Source: Solirhodobacter olei (GTDB taxonomy: Bacteria; Pseudomonadota; Alphaproteobacteria; Rhodobacterales; Rhodobacteraceae). Taken from it: 64,000 bases of DNA. The position numbers and the translations under genes are program-made. The stretch spans positions 1 to 64,000 of the forward strand of contig NZ_RRYH01000029.1 of assembly GCF_004010155.1 (NCBI RefSeq), in the 5' to 3' direction. Under the pieces are notes generated by a model, which was not told where the DNA came from, did no database searches, and saw only the letters and a program-made list of their open reading frames with translations. Positions 1 to 7,353 of the stretch are shown one piece after another (positions within the stretch are counted from its first letter, which is position 1; the number at the start of each line of letters is the position of its first letter).

Positions 1-106
1 CCCGGAATCTGGAAAATCAGCCCCGAAGTGTCGAAGTCCGGGGTGCGGTTAATGAGCCGACTTCTCTATTCGGCGGGGTTAGATGTAAAACAGTCTATCC
101 CTGGCC

Positions 107-958
107 TCAGCCCTCGAGAATGTGTCGGGAGAAAAGCTTGCGGTTTTGTTGCACGAAGAGCGGGAAGCTTTCGTCGACAGGCACGATGTCATAATCCGTT
201 CCTACTGCCGCCACAGAGCCATCGATAACCTGCTGTGCTACGTCCTGCCGCTCCATATTCCTCGGCAGCCGCGAGTGAAAGGGGATCGCTCCTGCTTTAA
301 TCGCAACGGCGTCGCGACCCCCGAGCCAGGTGAAGTGCCAGCCAGCATCATGGATTGCCCGCCGCGTAATCCAGCGTCGCATCCCCCACCGTGCCTTCCA
401 ACAGCGCAGTAAGTCACGGAAATAACGATCCGCTGGGCCGCGCACGTAGCGCAGATCTTGCATGCCTGTAAGGCCTGCCCGCTGGATCACACGTGGGCCC
501 AGACGCAGCCAGCGTTCGCGCTTCTCCATATTCAAGAAGAAGAAGAACCATCGCAATTCCAAACAAAGCACTTCTCCCCGCATCGGCGGATCGCACTTAA
601 TTCCTGCAAGTACATCGGCTCTAGGTATCTCGTCGGCATCGCAGAGCATGATTAGGTCGTTGGGCCCAGCCTCTCTCAGCCCTTCGAGTAGCTTATCCCT
701 CTGAAGCCGTTCCCGCTCCCAAGGAGCAGTCTTCGGCGGAAAACGATCAATCTTAAGATGGATGATTTTGTCCCGGAACTGAGAAAATCGATCAAAATTC
801 TCCTCAAGCCAGTAGGGCTTCGGCTTGCCGCTGAAGGTCTCACCGGCCTCGATGATCACGAAGCTGTCGACGACACCGTCAAGTTCGTTCAGTCGGATCT
901 CGAGGAGATCAAATTCGTTGAAAAACGGAAAACAGTCATAGAGCTTGGGTGCCACCAA
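107..958 (-). CDS. Glycosyltransferase family 17 protein
   Basis: The 283-residue product looks like a family 17 glycosyltransferase (the family of beta-1,4-mannosyl-glycoprotein N-acetylglucosaminyltransferase), with an N-terminal FNEFDLLEIRLNEL stretch near residue 13 and a DADEIP motif at 107-112 that supplies the DxD-type nucleotide-sugar metal site. Bacterial members usually sit in capsule or O-antigen loci, which fits the heptose genes upstream. There is no signal peptide or membrane segment, so it is probably cytoplasmic. The start appears to be TTG at 958, followed at once by GTG: AGGAGG lies six bases before the TTG, and no ATG is available. It is separated from the heptose operon by about 700 bases without genes. 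Donor and acceptor are unknown. Confidence 0.8.
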   Translation of the reverse strand: MVAPKLYDCFPFFNEFDLLEIRLNELDGVVDSFVIIEAGETFSGKPKPYWLEENFDRFSQFRDKIIHLKIDRFPPKTAPWERERLQRDKLLEGLREAGPNDLIMLCDADEIPRADVLAGIKCDPPMRGEVLCLELRWFFFFLNMEKRERWLRLGPRVIQRAGLTGMQDLRYVRGPADRYFRDLLRCWKARWGMRRWITRRAIHDAGWHFTWLGGRDAVAIKAGAIPFHSRLPRNMERQDVAQQVIDGSVAAVGTDYDIVPVDESFPLFVQQNRKLFSRHILEG

Positions 959-1662
959 CTACTCCCTCCTCACCACTCCGGCGTGTTGCCACCTCCGAAG
1001 CCATCGCCTTCCTTGGGCTGCCGCCCCGGGACACTCGTGGATAACGACACTCGACGATTTGTAGTCTGGTCGGTCGTTTGGGGCAAGTGCACCGTCAAAT
1101 TGCTTAAGCAACAGGCGGGCTTATAGTAGCGCCTGGCCTTCCGGCACGGACCGCGGCCTGTCGACCTTGTTTAAGTCAATCACACTTCACCCAGGATGCT
1201 GTCCCGAGCCGGGATGTAGGTTCAGCCTGGTACTCGCCCCCAAATTTAGAGTTAGGCGGAATATTCGGATACAGTTTACGGGGCGGCGTACGGCACCCCT
1301 TTGCCCTTGGGCACAGGTATTGCCCAAGCGGCCCTAACCTGGGGCCCTGCTTCCGGGGGTTTAGTGGCCACCTTCCTGAATTTCTCGGCAGATGCTCCTC
1401 GTTCTGCCGATTTTGGCCGCGGCGTTGACTGGCAAGAGAGTTTTCGGACAGAAGTTTGATGTCAGGAAAGATGCGCCCAATTACAGTTCACGCAGAGAGC
1501 TTTGGCTCGATCTGCTTTAGTTTACGATCAGTAGTGAATGTGATCTTACGGAAGATACGTGGCCGAATCTTTTAAAAGAATCAGATCTATTTAATTTTAT
1601 TTTGGTTGCAGGTGGTAATGTCGACTATATCCTCTCTTTAGGGAGAAACCATATTAAAAACT
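959..1662. other. Gene-free stretch, partly AT-rich
   Basis: No reading frame here has coding character on either strand. The part from about 1500 to 1660 is clearly AT-richer than its surroundings, with runs of A and T around 1565-1600. It separates the family 17 glycosyltransferase from the heptose operon. It may hold the 3' end of the operon transcript and the promoter for the glycosyltransferase, but I could not identify a convincing terminator or promoter. Confidence 0.5.
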
Positions 1663-2508
1663 CTAGGCGAGCGCTCGGAACACTAAGATCGGATCAAGGG
1701 TATAGTAGCCGTATTCGATCTGATCAAACAGCAACGCCTCAACATTACAAAATCCACAGTCCGAAAGCTCATCTATAAGAGACCATCCAAAATGTTGGAA
1801 GCAGAGTATCCCCTCGTTTTTAATAGGATCTCCATGCCATTCCGGCTCTAAGATATGCACGACTTTTCCATCTGTAATCTTTGCCCTAATTATGTGCTCA
1901 TTGCGCCCTGTCACAAAAGGTGCAGTAAAATAGAACCTCCCGCCCGGCCGCAACACTCGCCGCACCTCTTTCAACGCGTCAATGTAATCTGGGATGTGCT
2001 CAAGAACTTCAAATGACATAACGAGATCGAAGCTCTCCTCCGGAAAGGTTAAGCGAGTAGCGTCCTCATTCCTCAATCCGGTTCGATCGGATTGACCAAG
2101 AGGGATATCATCTCCAAGAAATTCGCTCCCGATCAGGTGAGGGAAAATTCCCTTAAGGAATTTATAGAGCGGCGTTTTTTGTTCCATGATATAGGCATCC
2201 TCATGCCTATTATTTTCGTGGTGCGTCACAGCCTGAATTGCAGCCCGCATTCTCGTGTTGAACCAAGTCTCGGGGCAATTCACCGTTTCTCGAAGGTTGA
2301 TCTTTCCATCGGCAAGGCGGAGATTTGGGTCAATCAGGAAATCAACCATGTGTCCGGCAGTTGAACTAAAGCCCGGGAGGGTTCCTTCTTGATCTGTTCC
2401 GTTTAGAAGATGCTTTAGGATCTCGGTCTTGAAGGCGCGCAAGGCGTGCGTTTCAGATACATACTCAGCATACTCTGAAATTGATCTTGCGTGACTTATC
2501 TCTTTCAT
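1663..2508 (-). CDS. Class I SAM-dependent methyltransferase
   Basis: The 281-residue protein has a C-terminal Methyltransf_11-like fold. The segment around 157-171 (FDLVMSFEVLEHIPD) is the motif II/post-II region, and EVRRVLRPGGRFYF at 181-194 is motif III. The usual glycine-rich motif I is weak; in its place is a GSEFLGDD segment near 127-134, which I have seen in methyltransferases of polysaccharide clusters. It is the last gene of the minus-strand heptose operon, 11 bases after the reductase gene, with AGGA before the ATG. It probably O- or N-methylates the sugar made by the upstream genes or the finished glycan. The acceptor is an inference only. Confidence 0.8.
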   Translation of the reverse strand: MKEISHARSISEYAEYVSETHALRAFKTEILKHLLNGTDQEGTLPGFSSTAGHMVDFLIDPNLRLADGKINLRETVNCPETWFNTRMRAAIQAVTHHENNRHEDAYIMEQKTPLYKFLKGIFPHLIGSEFLGDDIPLGQSDRTGLRNEDATRLTFPEESFDLVMSFEVLEHIPDYIDALKEVRRVLRPGGRFYFTAPFVTGRNEHIIRAKITDGKVVHILEPEWHGDPIKNEGILCFQHFGWSLIDELSDCGFCNVEALLFDQIEYGYYTLDPILVFRALA

Positions 2509-2519
2509 GGCCAGTCCTA

Positions 2520-3443
2520 TTAGTTAAATGAATCTCTGTACCAATTCCAAGTTTCTCTCAGTCCGTCCGCCAATGAAAACTTCGGTTCAAAGCCAAGTGC
2601 CGACAGACGGGAAAGATCATACGCCCGATAATCCTGTCCATTGGGTTTACCTGCGTCCCAGTCGAGCCTGCCTTCCATTTCAGTCAATCGAGCGAGAGTA
2701 TCAACAACATCGCGGATCCTATATATCTTCCCACTTCCGATGTTAACTGTGCCGCGACCCTTACTCATGATGCGCTCTATCGCTGTCGCACAGTCTTTTA
2801 CATAGAGAAAGTCTCGCTGGGCCGAGCCGTCGCCCCAGACCGTGACGCGTCCGCCGGTCATCTTTGCATGGTGGAACTTTGCAATCAGAGAAGGAACGAC
2901 ATGTCCGAATTCGATATCGAACTTGTCACGCGCCCCAAAGAGGTTGCAGGAAACGACATATGCCCATTCGAGCCCATGATCGTCCTCATAGGCCTCAAGC
3001 ATTGCCAGCGCTGCGCGCTTAGCTTGGGCATACGAAGCCTCGGCTGGATGAGGACGGCCAAGGAAGATGTCGTCCTCCATTAGCGGAAGGCGTGGGGAGG
3101 GGTAAGGATATACCGCCCCAGTGCCCATCACCGTGATCTTACGTGTGCCCGCGAGTTTTGCCGCATGGATTACATTGGTGTTGATAGTGACGTTCTCGAA
3201 GAACGACAGAGCCTGGTTCTTCATGTTCCCCATGATGCCATATACTCGTGCGGCGGCATGGAAAATGTGGTCCGGGCGGAGTTCGGTTATCGCAGTTTCC
3301 GTCGCGCCGCGATCCATCAAGTCGCAGTCCTGCCGGCCGATGGCAATTACGTTCGCGTACCCCTTGTCCCGCAGGTGCTCAACCACGGCAGAGCCGACGA
3401 GTCCCCGCCCACCCGTTACCAGGATACGATCGGTCTTCTCCAT
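2520..3443 (-). CDS. GDP-fucose synthase-like NAD-dependent epimerase/reductase
   Basis: This is an extended short-chain dehydrogenase of 307 residues with a GGRGLVG nucleotide-binding loop at 11-17 and a Tyr138-xxx-Lys142 catalytic pair (SYAQAK). Overall it resembles GDP-L-fucose synthase (Fcl/WcaG), which epimerises and reduces GDP-4-keto-6-deoxymannose. The active-site segment that reads GSSCIYP in the E. coli enzyme reads GTGAVYP here (107-113), so the catalytic Ser is Thr and the epimerising Cys is Ala, while the matching His (FGHVVPSL) is kept. It follows a GDP-sugar 4,6-dehydratase gene by 37 bases and is most likely the 4-keto reductase for a GDP-6-deoxyheptose or 6-deoxyhexose, perhaps without epimerisation. 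Confidence 0.85.
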   Translation of the reverse strand: MEKTDRILVTGGRGLVGSAVVEHLRDKGYANVIAIGRQDCDLMDRGATETAITELRPDHIFHAAARVYGIMGNMKNQALSFFENVTINTNVIHAAKLAGTRKITVMGTGAVYPYPSPRLPLMEDDIFLGRPHPAEASYAQAKRAALAMLEAYEDDHGLEWAYVVSCNLFGARDKFDIEFGHVVPSLIAKFHHAKMTGGRVTVWGDGSAQRDFLYVKDCATAIERIMSKGRGTVNIGSGKIYRIRDVVDTLARLTEMEGRLDWDAGKPNGQDYRAYDLSRLSALGFEPKFSLADGLRETWNWYRDSFN

Positions 3444-3480
3444 AAGTCTTGCCTCGTGGTTTTGGGTATTAACCTCGGTC

Positions 3481-4494
3481 TCAACGCGTCAGAAAATAGC
3501 TCTCCTCGCGAACGCGTTCGCGCCAGTAGTCGAGCAGATCCTGCATCGTCTTCTTGTAGGGTATTTCCGGTTTCCAGCCGGTGTGCGCAGCAAACTTGGC
3601 AATGTTGGGAACTTGAAGATCGGCGTCGATGGGGCGTAGCCGTTCGGGATCGACCTCTATCTCGATCGAAGGATGCGTCGACATGCCGATGAGTGTGTCG
3701 AGCGTTTCGCGGACAGTGCAGGTGAAATCACCGCCAATGTTGTAGTATGCGCCCGGCTGTGGGTTGTGGGTAACCAGAAGAAAATAGGCACGAACGGCAT
3801 CGCGCACGTCCGCCCAGGTGCGCAGCGAGTCGAGGTTTCCCACGCGCACGACGGGAGAGGTCTTGTTCTGCTCAATCAGAGCGATCTGCTTGGCAAAGGT
3901 GGATTCGGCAAAGACGTCGCCCCGGCGCGGGCCGGTGTGGGTGAACATGCGGGTCGTCATTACCGTCATGTTGTACGCCTCGGCGTAGTACCGGCCGATC
4001 AAATCCGTGCCAACCTTCGAGATTGCGTAGGGCGATGCGGGATGGAAACTGCACTCTTCATCGATCGGCAGTTTCTCGCGCGGCACACGACCGAAGACCT
4101 CGGAAGAGGCGCAGACATGGATAACCGAATCGTGGCAATACTTGCGGAGCGCACCCAGGAGGCGTTCCGTGCCCTGAACATTGGTGTCCATCGTATCAAG
4201 CGGGCTGTCGAAGGACGTTTTGGGATAACTCTGTGCCGCCAAATGGAAGACATAGTCTGGCTTGCTCTGCTGTACCGCGGCATCGATCGACATCGTGTCG
4301 CGCAGGTCGGCATAGACCAGATGTATCCGTTCTTTCCGATTGATCAAAGGGAGATGCTCGCGAATGTTGACCAACGGGCTGCGCCAACGGAGCATGCCCC
4401 AGATTTCCCAATCCGTTTCCTTGATCAGGTAGTCTAGCAGATGAGAGCCCACCATACCGGTGATGCCCGTAATCAGTGCACGCTTCTTCGCCAT
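3481..4494 (-). CDS. GDP-mannose/GDP-heptose 4,6-dehydratase family protein
   Basis: The 337-residue extended SDR has TGITGMVGSH at 9-18 for NAD(P) binding, a CASSEVFG active-site stretch with the Ser and Glu used by GDP-mannose 4,6-dehydratases, and a YAISK Tyr-Lys pair. The family removes water across C4-C6 of a GDP-hexose or GDP-heptose to give the 4-keto-6-deoxy sugar. Because the four genes upstream are those for GDP-D-glycero-D-manno-heptose, the substrate is more likely GDP-heptose (as in DmhA or WcbK) than GDP-mannose. GGAAGAGAGG precedes the ATG. GDP-mannose remains possible if another locus supplies it. Confidence 0.85.
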   Translation of the reverse strand: MAKKRALITGITGMVGSHLLDYLIKETDWEIWGMLRWRSPLVNIREHLPLINRKERIHLVYADLRDTMSIDAAVQQSKPDYVFHLAAQSYPKTSFDSPLDTMDTNVQGTERLLGALRKYCHDSVIHVCASSEVFGRVPREKLPIDEECSFHPASPYAISKVGTDLIGRYYAEAYNMTVMTTRMFTHTGPRRGDVFAESTFAKQIALIEQNKTSPVVRVGNLDSLRTWADVRDAVRAYFLLVTHNPQPGAYYNIGGDFTCTVRETLDTLIGMSTHPSIEIEVDPERLRPIDADLQVPNIAKFAAHTGWKPEIPYKKTMQDLLDYWRERVREESYFLTR

Positions 4495-4540
4495 AGCCTC
4501 TCTTCCGATGGTTGCATTGTTGGGTGGGTCGTATTCCGCG

Positions 4541-5536
4541 TCAGAGGGCCTTCACAAGCCGTGAGCCCTCATCCTGGAACTCCGCCTTTATCACCCGTTC
4601 CGCCCCGAACCAGGACTGCATCCGTTTGATGGCGTCTTCCGGCGCGAGGAAGATGAAGAACCCGCCGCCTCCGGCGCCCGCCAGTTTTCCACCATACGCG
4701 CCGAGTTTCATGCCGGCCTCGTAGATCTCGTCCAAGTGAGTGTTGGAGATAGATGACGAGAGCGACCGCTTGATCCGCCAGTTCTCGCTCAGCATCCTGC
4801 CGATCTCGGTCAGCGCCATATCGGCATCGCCGCTCTGGAAATGCTGGCGCGCCTCAAAGCACAACTCTTTTATGGCCTGCAGGTCGCTGTTGACCTTCCC
4901 TTCCCGGGTAACCTTCACCTGCTCCTCGAGAATAGTGGATGCAGATCGGTATCGTTGGGTGTGGACCAGCACCAGAGACTCATTCAGCTTCCTGCGGAAT
5001 CCCGTGCTCATCTGGATCGGCGAGATCGCCGTGTTGTCTTTCTTGAATTCATAGAGCGAAAATCCCCCGAACGCGGCGTGGAACTGATCCTGGACGCCCA
5101 CCCGCTCCAGCAGGAGTTCGCTTTCGACCCGAACGGCGGCCCGCGCAAGATCGTATTTCGTCGGTGCGATCCCCTTGAGATGTCGCACGAGGTTCAGGAA
5201 GCCGACGGTGAAGGCGGATGAACTTCCGAGCCCACTGCCTCCCGGAATGTCGGAAATTACAGCGAGATTGAACGGCACATCGTAGGCCTCATCCTTCAGC
5301 ACTTCGCGAATCACCGGGTGCTGTATCTCGGCGGCATGATCCACCGTCTCGACTTTGCTGTAGGTCAGCCTGTACCGGGTCTGGGCCACCGGGGACATCG
5401 GCAGGCAGATCATGTAGATGAACTTGTCGATAGTGCCGCCGAGGACCGCGCCGCCGCTGTGCTCAAAATACTCCCGATAGTCGGTGCCGCCGCCGAAGAG
5501 GCTAATCCGGAGAGGAGTTCTTACAATTGTGAGCAT
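4541..5536 (-). CDS. hddA: D-glycero-alpha-D-manno-heptose 7-phosphate kinase
   Basis: The 331-residue GHMP-family kinase has the N-terminal RTPLRISLFGGGTDYREY signature, the ATP-binding loop GGSGLGSSSAF near residues 99-109 and the C-terminal KLAGAGGGGFF motif. HddA phosphorylates D-glycero-alpha-D-manno-heptose 7-phosphate at C1, the second step of GDP-heptose synthesis, in the cytoplasm. The ATG at 5536 overlaps the TAA of the HddC-GmhB gene by one base, so the two are probably translationally coupled. The gene sits directly between the nucleotidyltransferase-phosphatase fusion and the dehydratase, as expected for the pathway. Confidence 0.9.
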   Translation of the reverse strand: MLTIVRTPLRISLFGGGTDYREYFEHSGGAVLGGTIDKFIYMICLPMSPVAQTRYRLTYSKVETVDHAAEIQHPVIREVLKDEAYDVPFNLAVISDIPGGSGLGSSSAFTVGFLNLVRHLKGIAPTKYDLARAAVRVESELLLERVGVQDQFHAAFGGFSLYEFKKDNTAISPIQMSTGFRRKLNESLVLVHTQRYRSASTILEEQVKVTREGKVNSDLQAIKELCFEARQHFQSGDADMALTEIGRMLSENWRIKRSLSSSISNTHLDEIYEAGMKLGAYGGKLAGAGGGGFFIFLAPEDAIKRMQSWFGAERVIKAEFQDEGSRLVKAL

Positions 5537-6735
5537 TACAGTCCCATATCTTCGACGATCTTGCCGAGGTCCGTTCCGTCGGTCTGAACCGCCCGAATGC
5601 CGAACGCTCTTGCCGCCTGCAGATCGCTGGGCTTATCCCCAATCATGATAGCTTCGTCCAGATCCATGCGCCAGTCGGAACGGGCCTGCTCGAACAGGCC
5701 TGTCCCGGGTTTTCGGCAGTCGCATGTCCTAGAGAATTCGGCAACCGATCCGTTCGGATGATGCGGGCAAAAATAGAATGCATCGACATGAGCGCCCGCG
5801 TCCTGTAGGCGGCGGTTCATTTCCCGGTTGAACTCCCGCATCTGCGCCACATCGAAATAGCCGCGCGCTATACCGGCCTGATTGGTCACCACGATGACCA
5901 ACCGTCCGGCGTCGTTGCAGCGCCGGACCGCATCGACGGCCCCTGGCAGAAAGACGAGATCTTCGGTCCTGTGGGTATAGCCGTCGTCCCGGTTCAGAGT
6001 ACCGTCGCGGTCGAGAAAGACTACCTTGCGGCGCTCCACTGCCGGCAGTTCGACCTGAGCCTGCTCGTAAGTCTCTGGCATGCCGATATCGAGAAAGTAG
6101 CCCTCAAACGTCATGCCAATGATCTGTTCGCGTTCCACTAGGCGGGGCATGACATCGGTTTCGAGCGACACCTCACCGGGGCCGATATCATCGATGATCC
6201 GCCGCGCGGCAACATAGACGCCGCCGTTGATCAAGCCGGGTTGGCCAATACTTGGCAACTTTTCCGCAAAGTGAAGAATCCTGCCTCCTTGGTCGATACT
6301 AACCTGGCCAAAGCGCCCCGTGTCCGGCACCTCGCGAAGCGCAAGCGCGATGTTGCAGTGCTGGCGCCCGAACCGCTGTGCAAGGGCGAGGTAGTTGAAA
6401 TCGAAGAACGAGTCACCGTTGCTCAGCAGAAACACATCATCCAGCAGGTCTGCCGCTTCCCTAAGGGCCCCCCCTGTCCCCGCCCGGCCAGCCTCTTCGA
6501 TGACCTTGACCTTTGCGCCTCCGATCCTCCCGGAAGCATAGTGATCGCGGATCTTCTGCGCCTGGTGCCGGGCAAGAAGAATGACTTCCTCGAAACCATG
6601 ACGCGCAATGTTCCTCAAGAGGATGTCGAGAAACGGCTCGCCGCCTACCGGCAGCATCGGTTTGGGTACGTCGGCGGTCAAAGCCCCAAGGCGGGTGCCA
6701 AGACCACCGACCAGCACTACGGCTTGTCGGAGCAA
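5536..6735 (-). CDS. Bifunctional heptose-1-phosphate guanylyltransferase and heptose-bisphosphate phosphatase (HddC-GmhB fusion)
   Basis: Two enzymes are fused in about 400 residues. The N-terminal 220-230 residues are a sugar-phosphate nucleotidyltransferase (GGLGTRLG then VPKPMLPV), as in HddC, which makes GDP-heptose. The C-terminal part is a HAD phosphatase of the GmhB type, with FLDRDGTLNRD as the Asp nucleophile motif, VTNQAGIARG, and a zinc-binding CPHH...CDCRKP cluster; GmhB removes the 7-phosphate. The frame stays open up to TTG 6759. I prefer TTG 6735, which has GGAGA seven bases before it and gives the usual short N-terminus; it overlaps gmhA by 19 bases. Order and coupling with gmhA and hddA support the assignment. 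Confidence 0.88.
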   Translation of the reverse strand: MLRQAVVLVGGLGTRLGALTADVPKPMLPVGGEPFLDILLRNIARHGFEEVILLARHQAQKIRDHYASGRIGGAKVKVIEEAGRAGTGGALREAADLLDDVFLLSNGDSFFDFNYLALAQRFGRQHCNIALALREVPDTGRFGQVSIDQGGRILHFAEKLPSIGQPGLINGGVYVAARRIIDDIGPGEVSLETDVMPRLVEREQIIGMTFEGYFLDIGMPETYEQAQVELPAVERRKVVFLDRDGTLNRDDGYTHRTEDLVFLPGAVDAVRRCNDAGRLVIVVTNQAGIARGYFDVAQMREFNREMNRRLQDAGAHVDAFYFCPHHPNGSVAEFSRTCDCRKPGTGLFEQARSDWRMDLDEAIMIGDKPSDLQAARAFGIRAVQTDGTDLGKIVEDMGL

Positions 6736-7289
6736 AGCTCTATCTCCACTATGCCGCAAATAATATGGCCGATCGCTATGTGCATTTCTTGAATGTGGTT
6801 GGTCTGGTTCGACGGTACACGAACCGCCAGCGCAGCCATCTTACTAAGAGGACTCTCGGCGCTTCCGGTCAGCGCGATGCAACGAATGCCAATCTCGCTC
6901 CCAACTTCAAAGGCGCGAACGACATTCGCACTGGTGCCACTCGTCGAAAGTCCGATGAGGACATCGCCTTCGCGTCCAATGCCACGCAACTGTCTCGCGA
7001 AGACTAAATCGTAGCCATAGTCGTTTCCAATTGCAGTCAATGCAGACGTGTCCACCGTCAGCGCAAGCGCTGGCAGCGGCGCCCGATCGACAAGAAACCG
7101 ACCCATCAGCTCGGCGGCCAAATGCTGACTATCCGCTGCGGAGCCACCATTTCCACAAAATATCACTTTCCCACCAGATCGTAGGCTTTGGACGCAAATA
7201 GACGCTGCCGCTTCAATATCAGCGGCCATCTCGCGCAACGTCTCAAAGTTCTTCGATACAGTGGTCAGATACTCATCTATCGATATCAA
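6717..7289 (-). CDS. gmhA: Sedoheptulose 7-phosphate isomerase
   Basis: The 190-residue SIS-domain protein matches GmhA in length. It has the CGNGGSAADSQHLAAEL sugar-phosphate motif at 45-61 and the GLSTSGTSANV loop. GmhA converts sedoheptulose 7-phosphate to D-glycero-D-manno-heptose 7-phosphate, the entry step for GDP-heptose. The start is TTG at 7289, with GGAGGGCGAGAC directly upstream and no nearby ATG. The gene overlaps the downstream fusion gene and follows the two-domain glycosyltransferase by 64 bases in one minus-strand operon. Confidence 0.92.
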   Translation of the reverse strand: MISIDEYLTTVSKNFETLREMAADIEAAASICVQSLRSGGKVIFCGNGGSAADSQHLAAELMGRFLVDRAPLPALALTVDTSALTAIGNDYGYDLVFARQLRGIGREGDVLIGLSTSGTSANVVRAFEVGSEIGIRCIALTGSAESPLSKMAALAVRVPSNQTNHIQEMHIAIGHIICGIVEIELCSDKP

Positions 7290-7353
7290 GTCTCGCCCTC
7301 CGCCTGACCGACATTCGTTTGACTTCCAATTGCTGCATTTCGGCGAGCCAACT

